Shown: piece by piece, positions 53,636 through 63,645 of the stretch
Position numbering within the stretch: position 1 is the stretch's first letter
Layout of the letters: each line of letters starts with the position of its first letter
The notes under the pieces: model-generated
What the model was told of the DNA's origin: nothing
Seen by the model: the letters and a program-made list of their open reading frames with translations, nothing else
The model's database searches: none
Translations under genes and position numbers: made by a program
Source of the DNA: Halichondria panicea
Lineage: Eukaryota; Porifera; Demospongiae; Suberitida; Halichondriidae
DNA length: 64,000 nucleotides
NCBI RefSeq assembly: GCF_963675165.1
Contig: NC_087379.1
Coordinates: 310,001-374,000, forward strand
Direction: 5' to 3'

Positions 53636-55936
53636 ATGGCTATTGTACAAGTGCTTGTTGCTAGCATTCTGCTTGCTAGCAACGCTCTGGCTGCAGCTGG
53701 AAGCAAGAACCAAACTCTGTACATCCTAACACTACTGCCCTATCCTTACATCAACCCACTGTTTGATCCCTCTTGGAGTGAAGGACCTCAAGTTTCTCTG
53801 GCTCTGGAAATTGCTAAAGAAGATATCAATAATCAAAATGCAATTCTACCAGGCTATCAAATTGAACTGATTGGTGGTGACTGTGGATGTGAGTATGTGG
53901 ACAGAGCTTACGAAGCAATAGGAAGCACTGCATACTATCCTGGTGTATCCAAGATGCCAATCGGTATAATTGGTCCAGGCTGCTCGAGCTCATCTCTTTC
54001 AGTCTCTTCATTGACCAATCGAGAGGCTTTATCTTTTGTAACTGTTCATGGGGGTGGCAGTCCATTATTGTCTGACAGAATCAACCTCCCCTACTCACTT
54101 GGTACCCTTGGATCTGCAGAAGCATTTGCGAATGTAACCATCGAACTAATGCGTGCAAATAACTGGCATAGAATAGGAATACTGTTCAATGAATTCCGAC
54201 AATTCTACTCCAGTACAGCGCAAAGTCTCCATGACATCATATCTTCTAACTCCACGTTAAGTAGTTATTTGTCGCCAGTTTACGATAGTACTTACATTCC
54301 ATTGTCGGAGATTATACAACAAGGCATTCGAATAAACATACTCTTCACACCAGTGAGGACCACACGGCAAGTGCTCTGTCTAGCTTTGCATCGTGGGGTC
54401 GTGTATCCAGCCTACCAGTGGATCGTGACCAGCAATACATTCGAGGATATTGCTCAAAACGTGAACTTTGTGTTCAACAATCAAGTCTATAACTGTTCCG
54501 AGACAGAAATGCGACAAACTGCTCTCAATAGAGTCTCCTTTATAAATTACCGACTCTCCCATATTAACGAATCAGCTCCTTCAACATATTCCAAGCGCTC
54601 CTTCAAAGAATACGATGCATTATTTCGGAACAGACTTCAAGAGCATAATTTACAGAACAATGCCAACATAACGTATTCTGTTTGGACCACTTATTTCTAC
54701 GATACCCTCTGGGCATGGGCAGTAGTTTTGGACAGAGTCGCCATTAGAGAGCCTAATATGGACCTCACCCAGTTTCGGTATGGGAACACTTCGTTATCTA
54801 AATTGGTGCTCGAGGAATTCTACGGTCTAGACTTTGAGGGGGTGTCAGGAAGGATAAAGTTTAATAATGACTCGGGATTTCTGAATAGAGTTATATCTGT
54901 GTTTCAAGCAAAAGATGGTAATGTGACAGAAATTGCTTACTTTGATGGTGTGCACTTCATAGTTAAAGAAGACCTAGATGCCATAGAGGGGGAATTTCCG
55001 GATAAAAACTTCAATATTGGCCCCGGTGTGTTTGCGGCTCTTTTCATTGTGACTGTTCTAGAGCTGGTGATATTAATAACACTCCATGTGCTTACGATAA
55101 AATATCGATTCTCTCAATCTGTAAAAGCCTCGAGCCCCAAGCTCAGTCTGCTAACCTTTATTGGGTGCTATCTCATTATATTCACACTATTCCTCTACAT
55201 GTTCAGGAGTTATCTCTTGTTAGATGATTATACCACAGTTTTTCTCTGCAACTTAACCTGGGCATGGTTGCTTCCCATCTCCTTCACGCTGGCATACGGA
55301 ACAGTGGCTGTTAGAACATGGAGACTGCATCGAATCTTCACACACTATCTCAATCCAGGACGCTTCATTGCTGACCACTACCTCATGGCCTTTGTATTCA
55401 TCTTGCTGGGTGTTGATGTTCTATTTGGTACTTTGTGGATGGCCATCGACCCACAGCAACTGGCCGTGAAGAATGTTACTCAAGACGTTACAAATTTTGT
55501 GGTTCGGACATGCAGGGACAATTCGTATTGGTCTTATGCATTGGTATTTGGATACAGGGGAGTATTGATTGTCATTGTTCTGGTGCTGGCATTTCTGACT
55601 CGGAATATTCAGAACCAGTCATTCAGAACTAAAACGCTGCGTGTCCTGGTTTATCTCTCCAGTCTTACCTTGGCGGTTGGGTTTGTGCTCTTCTACTTGT
55701 TCCTATTCTATGGTCCTCCGTTATCCCACGGACCTACTGTATTTTTAAATCTCACTTTCCATGGAGTCCTGCTCCTGTTCATAACGCTGATTTGCCTGCC
55801 TCCCCTCATACCAAAGCTGCGTGAAGAATTCTATAAAAAGTTTCCACACTTGATCAAGACCCGTGAAGTTGATTTTGAAATCGAAACTGACTCTGAGAGC
55901 TGTGTGATGGAGGGTTCTAGTCGATTTTACATATGA
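53636..55936 (+). CDS. GABA-B-like class C GPCR, subfamily C, copy 4 (C4), mosaic
   Basis: Single exon, 766 aa. From the promoter to about residue 245 it is almost identical to C3 (IAKEDINNQNAILPGYQ, FVTVHGGGSPLLSDRIN). From about VNFVFNNQVYNCSETEMRQT onward it follows C5 (DLTQFRYGNTSLSKLVLEEF, YGLDFEGVSGRIKFNNDSGF, EGEFPDKNFNIGPGVFAALF). This is a mosaic with a switch inside the second lobe. The second extracellular loop is short (VKNVTQDVTNFVVRTC). The 7TM and the tail EVDFEIETDSESCVMEGSSR ending FYI are complete. Confidence 0.94.
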   Translation: MAIVQVLVASILLASNALAAAGSKNQTLYILTLLPYPYINPLFDPSWSEGPQVSLALEIAKEDINNQNAILPGYQIELIGGDCGCEYVDRAYEAIGSTAYYPGVSKMPIGIIGPGCSSSSLSVSSLTNREALSFVTVHGGGSPLLSDRINLPYSLGTLGSAEAFANVTIELMRANNWHRIGILFNEFRQFYSSTAQSLHDIISSNSTLSSYLSPVYDSTYIPLSEIIQQGIRINILFTPVRTTRQVLCLALHRGVVYPAYQWIVTSNTFEDIAQNVNFVFNNQVYNCSETEMRQTALNRVSFINYRLSHINESAPSTYSKRSFKEYDALFRNRLQEHNLQNNANITYSVWTTYFYDTLWAWAVVLDRVAIREPNMDLTQFRYGNTSLSKLVLEEFYGLDFEGVSGRIKFNNDSGFLNRVISVFQAKDGNVTEIAYFDGVHFIVKEDLDAIEGEFPDKNFNIGPGVFAALFIVTVLELVILITLHVLTIKYRFSQSVKASSPKLSLLTFIGCYLIIFTLFLYMFRSYLLLDDYTTVFLCNLTWAWLLPISFTLAYGTVAVRTWRLHRIFTHYLNPGRFIADHYLMAFVFILLGVDVLFGTLWMAIDPQQLAVKNVTQDVTNFVVRTCRDNSYWSYALVFGYRGVLIVIVLVLAFLTRNIQNQSFRTKTLRVLVYLSSLTLAVGFVLFYLFLFYGPPLSHGPTVFLNLTFHGVLLLFITLICLPPLIPKLREEFYKKFPHLIKTREVDFEIETDSESCVMEGSSRFYI

Positions 55937-56704
55937 ATTTTTTATGGTGTGTTTTTTGTGTATGCACGCTTATTGCTTATTCATTTACTGTTGTTCATTT
56001 ATACTGTGTAATAATTTCATTGCTGCTATAATTATACTCTTCACTCCAGATAATCTTTACTGGCCAAAATCAATTGACAATTTTGCGCATGTGCTTTACT
56101 CAGATACAGCAAAAGTACCTAATCTTGAGCTGGGATGCATATGCCTTGTCACTGTGTTTGCTTTTCGTGCGGCTCAGTGCATGTTACTGGCTCCATTGTA
56201 CTATTATAGGCCACTTTCTTCATATTCCATGCAAGAGAACAGTACAAGATCTGATCAACAAACGGCAATGTTGACTCATGCTACTCTAAACAGTGATTAT
56301 CCTCTACTGTTATGAACAACCATATTAAACTCACTTTCAACATGGGACTGCACTATACAACACATTAATTAGTGCTGTCAGGCATTGCACATGCACAACC
56401 TCACACTAATCAGTGCATGCATGCATGTGAATGCATATACATACCAAGAGTTCCTAATGAACTCTTGTACATATACTGATAGGTGACCTGGTCGTGATGA
56501 ATATAATGTCGTACATGCAAGGAAGTTATTTCTTTACGGGTAGATCTAAGGTAGCCACACCTATATACCAGAGTCTGGCATGCAGAGAAATAATTAGGCC
56601 TATATATACATGTATATTATTGTGGGTGACAACTACAAGCTTGTGTATATAGTCTAGCTTGTTACGCTAGATAATTAGTATACAAGCTCATGATCATAAT
56701 TCAG
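55937..56704. other. Spacer C4-C5
   Basis: 768 bp, no gene. It holds a TTTTGCGCATGTGCTTTACT block (56081) and sequence shared with 52230-52340 and 61770-61860 (CTTGAGCTGGGATGC, GGCTC.GT..TTACTGGCTCC, CCACTTTCTTC), ACTCACTTTCAACATGGGAC at 56330, a joined inverted remnant AAGAGTTCCTAATGAACTCT at 56446, and a promoter-like block 56470-56704 shared with the region before C6. Confidence 0.65.
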
Positions 56705-59011
56705 ATGGCTATATTGTACAAGTACTTGTTGCTAGCATTCTGCTTGCTAGCAACGCTCTGGCTGCAGCTGGGAGCAAGAACCAAACTCTGTACATCCTAA
56801 CACTACTGCCCTATCCTTATATCAACCCACTGTTTGATCCCTCTTGGGTTGAAGGACCTCAAGTTTCTCTGGCTCTGGAAATTGCTAAAGAAGAGATCAA
56901 TAATCAACTTGCAATTCTACCAGGCTATCAAATAGAACTGATTGGTGGTGACTGTGGATGTGAGTATGTGGACAGGGCTTACGAAGCAATAGGAAGCACT
57001 ACATACTATCCTGGTGTATCCAAGATGCCAATCGGTATAATTGGTCCAGGCTGCTCGAGCTCATCTCTTTTAGTCTCTTTATTGACCAATCGAGAGGCTT
57101 TATCTCTTGTAAATGTTCATGGGGGTGGCAGTCCATTATTGTCTGACAGAACCAACCTCCCCTACTCACTTGGTACCCTTGGATCTGCAGAAGCATTTGC
57201 GAATGTAACCATCGAACTAATGCGTGCAAATAACTGGCATAGAATAGGAATACTGTTCAACGAATTCCGACAATTCTACTCCAGTACAGCGCAAACTCTC
57301 CATGACATCATATCTTCTAACGCCACATTAAATAGTTATTTGTCACCAGTTTATGATAACACTTATATTCCATTGTCAGAGATTATGCAACAAGGCATTC
57401 GAATAAACATACTCTTCACACCAGTGAGGACCACACGGCAAGTGCTCTGTCTAGCTTTGCATCGTGGGGTCGTGTATCCAGCCTACCAGTGGATCGTGAC
57501 CAGCAATACATTCGAGGATATTGCTCAAAATGTGAACTTTGTGTTCGACCATCAAGTCTATATAACTGTTCCGAGGCAGAAATGCGACAAACTGCTCTCA
57601 ATAGAGTCTCGTTTATAAATTACCGACTCTCCCATATTAACGAATCAGCTCCTTCAACGTATTCCAAGCACTCCTTCAAAGAATACGATGCATTATTTCG
57701 GAACAGACTTCAAGAGCATAATTTACAAAACAATGCCAACATAACGTATTCTGTTTGGACCACTTATTTCTACGATACCCTCTGGGCATGGGCAGTAGTT
57801 TTGGACAGAGTCGCCATTAGAGAGCCTAATATGGACCTCACCCAGTTTCGGTATGGGAACACTTCATTATCAAGATTGGTGCTCGAGGAATTCTACGGTC
57901 TAGACTTTGAGGGGGTGTCAGGAAGGATAAAGTTTAATAATGACTCGGGATTTCTGAATAGAGTTATATCTGTGTTTCAAGCAAAAGATGGTAATGTGAC
58001 GGAAATTGGTTACTTTGATGGTGTGCACTTCATAGATAAAGAAGACCTAGATGCCATAGAGGGGGAATTTCCGGATAAAAACTTCAATATTGGTCCCGAT
58101 GTGTTTGCGGCTCTTCTCATTGTGACTGTTTTAGAACTGGTGATATTAATAACACTCCATGTGCTTACAATAAAATATCGATTCTCTCAATCTGTAAAAG
58201 CCTCGAGCCCTAAGCTCAGTCAGCTAACCTTTATTGGGTGCTATCTCATTATATTCACACTATTCCTCTACATGTTCAGGAGTTATCTCTTGTTAGATGA
58301 TTATACCACAGTTTTTCTCTGCAACTTAACCTGGGCATGGTTGCTTCCCGTCTCCTTTACGCTGGCTTTCGGAACGGTGGCTGTTAGAACATGGAGACTG
58401 CATCGAATCTTCACACACTATCTCAATCCAGGACGCTTCATTGCTGACCACTACCTCATGGCCTTTGTATTCATCTTGCTTGGTGTTGATGTTCTATTTG
58501 GTACTTTGTGGATGGCCATTGACCCACAGCAACTGGCCGTGAAGAATGTTACTCAAGACGTTACAAATTTTGTGGTTCGGACATGCAGGGACAATTCGTA
58601 TTGGTCTTATGGGTTGATATTTGGATACAGGGGAGTATTGATTGTCATTGTTCTGGTGCTGGCATTTCTGACTCGGAATATTCAGAACCAGTCATTCAGA
58701 ACTAAAACGCTGCGTGTCATGGTTTATCTCTCCAGTCTTACCTTGGTGGTCGGGTTTGTGCTCTTCTACTTGTTCCTATTCTATGGTCCTCCGTTATCCC
58801 ACGGACCTACTGTATTTTTAAATCTCACTTTCCATGGCGTCCTGCTCCTGTTCATAACGCTGATTTGCCTGCCTCCCCTCATACCAAAGCTGCGTGAAGA
58901 ATTCTATAAAAAAAGTTTCCACACTTGATCAAGACCCGTGAAGTTGATTTTGAAATCGAAACTGAAACTGAGAGCTGTGTGATGGAGGGTTCTAGTCGAT
59001 TTTACATATGA
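56705..59011 (+). pseudogene. GABA-B-like receptor subfamily C, copy 5 (C5), frameshifted
   Basis: Full-length C-type gene from ATGGCTATATTGTAC to the conserved end TTTTACATATGA. Three separate 2-bp additions relative to C4 and C6 interrupt the frame: AT in the signal peptide (GCTATATTG versus GCTATTG, about 56710), TA near 57561 (GTCTATATAACTG versus GTCTATAACTG), and AA near 58914 (TATAAAAAAAG versus TATAAAAAG). The rest of the sequence is excellent: all Venus-flytrap and 7TM landmarks are kept with no internal stop. It is either a very young pseudogene or a working gene with three assembly errors in short AT repeats. The second half is nearly identical to C4. Confidence 0.85.
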
Positions 59012-59324
59012 TTTTTTTTTATGGTGTGTTTTTTGTGTATACTATACCATTTACTGTGCACAATGACAAGCAACTTGCAAAACACAGTACATACCAAGAG
59101 TTCCTAAGGTATGTACTGATAGGTGACCTGGTGGTGATGAATATAATGTCGTAGACTCTACATGCAAGGAAGTTATGTTATTTCTTTATGGTTAGATCTA
59201 AGGTAGCCACACCTATACCAGAGTCTGGCATGTAGAGAGGCCTAGAGTATTATTGTGGGTGACAACTACAAGCTTGTGTATTATAGTCTAGCTTGTTACG
59301 ATAGATAATTAGTTACAAGCTCAG
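58991..59324. promoter_or_regulatory. Spacer C5-C6 with C-type promoter block
   Basis: About 59100-59324 repeats the block before C5: TACTGATAGGTGACCTGG, GATGAATATAATGTCGTA, GGTAGCCACACCTATA, ACCAGAGTCTGGCATG, then GTGACAACTACAAGCTTGTG and TTAGTTACAAGCTCAG directly before the ATG. The ACAACTACAAGCTTGTG and TAGTTACA motifs precede C3, C4, C5 and C6, and weaker forms precede C1 and C2. Confidence 0.6.
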
Positions 59325-61610
59325 ATGGCTATTAGTGTACAAGTGCTTGTTGCTAGCATTCTGCTTGCTAGCAACGGTCTGGCTGCAGCTGGAAGCAAGA
59401 ACCAAACTCTGTACATCCTAACACTACTGCCCTATCCTTATATCAACCCACTGTTCGATCCCTCTTGGAGTGAAGGACCTCAAGTTTCCCTGGCTCTGGA
59501 AATCGCTAAAGAAGAGATCAATAATCAACTTGCAATTCTACCAGGCTATCAAATTGAACTGATTCGTGGTGACTGTGGATGTGAGTATGTGGACAGGGCT
59601 TACGAAGCAATAGGAAGCACTACATACTATCCTGGTGTATCCAAGATGCCAATCGGTATAATTGGTCCAGGCTGCTCGAGCTCATCTCTTTCAGTCTCTT
59701 CATTGACCAATCGAGAGGCTTTATCTCTTGTAAATGTTCATGGGGGTGGCAGTCCATTATTATCTGACAGAACCAACCTCCCCTACTCACTTGGTACCCT
59801 TGGATCTGCAGAAGCATTTGCGAATGTAACCATTGAACTAATGCGTGCAAATAACTGGCATAGAATAGGAATACTGTTCAACGAATTCCGAGAATTTTAT
59901 TCTACTACAGCGCAAAGTCTCCATGACATCATATCTTCTAACGCCACATTAAGTAGTTATTTGTCGCCAGTTTATGATAACACTTATATTCCATTATCAG
60001 ATATTATACAACAAGGTATTCGAATAAACATACTCTTCACACCAGTGAGGACCACACGGCAAGTGCTCTGTCTAGCTTTCCATCGTGGGGTCGTGTATCC
60101 AGCCTACCAGTGGATCGTGACCAGCAATACATTCGAGGATATTGCTCAAAATGTGAACTTTGAGTTCGACAATCAAGTCTATAACTGTTCCGAGACAGAA
60201 ATGCAACAAACTGCTCTCAATAGAACGTCGTTCTTAAATTACCGACTCTCCCATATTAATGAATCAGCTCCTTCAACGTATTCCAAGCACTCCTTCAAAG
60301 AATACGATGCATTATTTCGGAACAGGCTTCAAGAGCATAATTTTCAGAACAATGCCAACATAACGTATTCTATTTGGACCACTTATTTCTACGACACCCT
60401 CTGGGCATGGGCAGTAGTTTTGGACAGACTTGTCATTAGAGAGCCTAATATGGACCTCACCCAGTCTCGGTATGGGAACACCTCATTATCAAATATGCTG
60501 CTCGAGGAATTCTACTGTCTAAACTTTGAGGGGGTGTCAGGAAGGATACATTTCAACAATAACTCGGGATTTCTAAATCGGGTAATATCTGTGTTTCAAG
60601 CAAAAGATGGTAATGTGATGGAAGTTGATGATGTGAATTTTACAGGCCTAGAATCTATAGACGGAAAGTTTCCAGATAAAGAATTCAATATTGGCCCTGG
60701 TGTGTTTGCGGCTCTTTTCGTTGTGACTGTTCTAGAGCTGGTGATATTAATAACACTCCATGTGCTTACAATAAAATATCGATTCTCTCAATCTGTAAAA
60801 GCCTCGAGCCCCAAGCTCAGTCAGATAACCTTTATTGGATGCTATCTCCTTATATTAACACTCTTCCTGTACATTTTGAGGAGTTATCTCGAATATTCCA
60901 CAGTTTTTCTTTGCAACTTAATATGGGCATGGTTGCTTCCCATCTCCTTTACGCTGACTTTTGGGACGGTGGCTGTTAGAACATGGAGACTGCATCGAAT
61001 CTTCACACACTATCTCAATCCAGGACGCTTCATAGCTGACCACTACCTCATGGCCTTTGTATTCATCTTGCTTGGTGTTGATGTTTTATTGGGTACTTTG
61101 TGGATGGCCATCGACCCACAGCAGCTGGTCGTGAGAAATGACACCTTTTATCGAGGTGTTGCAAAGTTTGAAGTTTTTGTTCGGTCGTGCTCCAGTAACA
61201 ATCCATATTGGTCTTATACATTGGTATTTGGATACAGGGGAGTGTTGATTGTTGTTGTTCTGGTACTGGCATTTCTGACTAGAAACATTCAGAACCAGTC
61301 CTTCAGAACTAAAACGCTGCGTGTCCTGGTTTATCTCTCCAGTCTTACCTTGGTGGTTGGATTTGTGCTTTACTATCTGTTCCTATTCTATGATTCTCTA
61401 TTATCCCCTGGACCTATTGCATTTATATTGCTCACTTTCCATGGCGTCCTGCTCCTGTTCATAACGCTGATTTGCTTGCCTCCCCTCATACCAAAGCTGC
61501 GTGAAGAGTTCTATAAAAAGTTTCCACAGTTAAGTAAGACCCAAGAAATTGATTTTGAAATCGAAAGTGAAAGTGTTGTGATGGAGGGTTCTAGTCGATT
61601 TTACATTTGA
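59325..61610 (+). CDS. GABA-B-like class C GPCR, subfamily C, copy 6 (C6)
   Basis: Single exon, 761 aa, starting MAISVQVLVASILLASNGLA. The first lobe follows C5 and C2 (LVNVHGGGSPLLSDRTN). The second lobe from NCSETEMQQTALNRTSFLNY to YCLNFEGVSGRIHFNNNSGF follows C3. Its juxtamembrane stretch before TM1 is unique and shorter (NVMEVDDVNFTGLESIDGKF). The TM2-TM3 loop is shortened (LRSYLEYSTVFLCNL). The second extracellular loop is the long type shared with C2 (VRNDTFYRGVAKFEVFVRSC). The tail lacks several acidic residues but ends SSRFYI. Intact in every domain; the last whole receptor of the array. Confidence 0.94.
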   Translation: MAISVQVLVASILLASNGLAAAGSKNQTLYILTLLPYPYINPLFDPSWSEGPQVSLALEIAKEEINNQLAILPGYQIELIRGDCGCEYVDRAYEAIGSTTYYPGVSKMPIGIIGPGCSSSSLSVSSLTNREALSLVNVHGGGSPLLSDRTNLPYSLGTLGSAEAFANVTIELMRANNWHRIGILFNEFREFYSTTAQSLHDIISSNATLSSYLSPVYDNTYIPLSDIIQQGIRINILFTPVRTTRQVLCLAFHRGVVYPAYQWIVTSNTFEDIAQNVNFEFDNQVYNCSETEMQQTALNRTSFLNYRLSHINESAPSTYSKHSFKEYDALFRNRLQEHNFQNNANITYSIWTTYFYDTLWAWAVVLDRLVIREPNMDLTQSRYGNTSLSNMLLEEFYCLNFEGVSGRIHFNNNSGFLNRVISVFQAKDGNVMEVDDVNFTGLESIDGKFPDKEFNIGPGVFAALFVVTVLELVILITLHVLTIKYRFSQSVKASSPKLSQITFIGCYLLILTLFLYILRSYLEYSTVFLCNLIWAWLLPISFTLTFGTVAVRTWRLHRIFTHYLNPGRFIADHYLMAFVFILLGVDVLLGTLWMAIDPQQLVVRNDTFYRGVAKFEVFVRSCSSNNPYWSYTLVFGYRGVLIVVVLVLAFLTRNIQNQSFRTKTLRVLVYLSSLTLVVGFVLYYLFLFYDSLLSPGPIAFILLTFHGVLLLFITLICLPPLIPKLREEFYKKFPQLSKTQEIDFEIESESVVMEGSSRFYI

Positions 61611-61860
61611 TTTTTTGTGGTGTATTTTTTGTGTATGCACACTAATTTCTTATTCATTTACTGTATATACATTTTGGAGTATTTAAATTTTCCATTGCTG
61701 CTTTAATACTCTTGACTTGCTATTATACTGTGACACTTTTGCGCATGCGTTTCACTCGGGTGAAGAGAAAAGAAATGCAGCTACTTGAGCTGTGTTTGCT
61801 CTTCAGTGCGGCTCTGTGTGACTGTTACTAGCTCCATTGTGTGTACTATACTCTCTATAG
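61611..61860. other. Spacer C6-C7
   Basis: 250 bp, no gene. Contains ACTTTTGCGCATGCGTTTCA followed by CTCGGG (61736-61760), the best preserved copy of the block found also at 52198 and 56081, then GCAGCTACTTGAGCTGTG. Confidence 0.6.
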
Positions 61861-63095
61861 GCACGCTTGGATCTGCAGAAGCTTTTGTGAATGTAACCAT
61901 CAAACTAATGCACACGAACAACTGGCATAGAATAGGAATACTGTTCAACAAATTCCGAGAATTCTACCCCAGTACAGCGCAAAGTCTCCATGACATCATA
62001 TCTTCTAACGCCACATTAAGTAGTTATTTATTGCCAGTTTATGATAACACTTATATTCCATTGTCGAAGATTATGCAACAAGGCATTCGAATAAACATAC
62101 TCTTCACACCAGTGAGGACCACACGGCAAGTGCTCTGTCTAGCTTTCCATCGTAGGATTGTGTATCCAGCCTAGTGGATCGTGACCAGCAATACATTCGA
62201 GGATATTGCTCAAAATGTGAACTTTGTGTTTGACAATCAAGTCTATAACTGTTCCGAGGCAGAAATGCGACAAACTGCTCTCAATAGAGTCTCGTTTATA
62301 AATTACCGACTCTCCCATATTAACGAATCAGCTCCTTCATCGTATTCCAAGCACTCCTTCAAAGCATTAATTATTTCAGAACAGGCTTCAAGAGTATAAT
62401 TTGCAGAACAATGCCAACATAACGTATTCTGTTTGGACCACTTTTTTCTACGACACTCTCTGGGCATGAGCAGTAGTTTTGGACAGACTCGCCATTAGAG
62501 AGCCTAATATAGACCTCACCCAGTTTTGGTATGGGAACACCTCGCTATCAAACATGGTGCTCGAGGAATTCTACCATCTAGACTTTGAAGGGGTGTCAAG
62601 AAGGATATAATTATTTCAACGATGACTCGGGGATTTCTGAATCGGGTAATATCTGTGTTTCAAGCAAAATATGGTAATGTGACGGAGGTTGGTTACTTTG
62701 ATGGTGTGCACTTCATAGTTAAAGAAGACCTAGATGCTATAGAAGGGGAATTTACGAATGACTATTTTAGTATTGGCTCTGGTGTGTTTGCGGCTCTTTT
62801 CATTGTGACTGTTCTAGAGCTGTAATAATAACACTCCATGTGCTTACATCAATTCTATCAATCTGTAAAAGCCTGAGCCCCAAGCTCAGTCTGCTATAGC
62901 AACGCTCTGGCTGCAATATTGTTATTGTTCTGGTACTAGCATTTCTGATTTCTGACTTGAAACATTCAGAACCAGTCATTCAGAACTAAAACACTGCGTG
63001 TCCTGGTTTATCTCTCCAATCTTACCTTGGTGGTTGAGTTTGTGCTCTACTACTTTTTTCTATTCTATGGTTCTCCCATACCCTATGCATTTAAT

Positions 63096-63534
63096 CAGGA
63101 GCGTAGCCAGGATTTTTCCGAAGAGGGTCAAAACTTATCAGCCGCGCAGCGCCGAAATTTTGACAGGAAGCCATGCCTCTTAATTATGACGTCATAATTG
63201 ACTTCTCTATTAGTTGGGTGTGGCCTGGTGTTTAGAAGAAGCTAGCCTCGATTCAAGGCCGATTAAAATACGTATTTTAATCCGCCTTGAATCGAGGCTA
63301 AGAAGAAGCTAGTTTAGCAAAGAACAAGAACTGTCTATAGATTTAGACCAAAATAGCTCACAGTTTAGAGACTAAATCATTTTACTTGCCTACTAGCTAG
63401 CTAACTGCAGCAAGATTCCGAAGAAAGGGAGTGCTCAGCAAGATAATCAGATAAAATAACTTGAGCAGAGTAGTAGAGATCCAGCAAAAGGGGGGGCATT
63501 TGCCCCCTTTCCCCCCTGCCTGGCTACGCCACTG
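63096..63534. mobile_element. MITE-like element with GCGTAGCCAGG ends, with a nested element
   Basis: Left end CAGGAGCGTAGCCAGGATTT, right end CCTGGCTACGCCACTG: imperfect inverted repeats of about 16 bp. It splits the C7 relic between TACCCTATGCATTTAAT and TCTTTAAATCTCACTTTCC. No ORF of note. The palindromic element 63243-63300 is inserted within it. Target duplication unclear. Confidence 0.75.
63243..63300. mobile_element. TAGCCTC palindromic element, 58 bp, nested
   Basis: TAGCCTCGATTCAAGGCCG at left and CGCCTTGAATCGAGGCTA at right around an ATTAAAATACGTATTTTAAT core. Identical 9-bp flanks AGAAGAAGC at 63234-63242 and 63301-63309. Confidence 0.95.
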
Positions 63535-63588
63535 ATCTTTAAATCTCACTTTCCATGCGGTTATCTTGCTCCTGTTCATAACGCTGAT

Positions 63589-63645
63589 TAGCCTCGAATC
63601 CAGGCCGATTAAAATACGTATTTAATCGGCCTGGTCTCGAGGCTA
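63589..63645. mobile_element. TAGCCTC palindromic element, 57 bp, inside the C7 relic
   Basis: TAGCCTCGAATCCAGGCCG and CGGCCTGGTCTCGAGGCTA around ATTAAAATACGTATTTAAT. Identical 9-bp flanks AACGCTGAT at 63580-63588 and 63646-63654. The intact receptors carry the uninterrupted site TTCATAACGCTGATTTGCCT (for example near 55779-55798), a true empty site. Confidence 0.97.
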
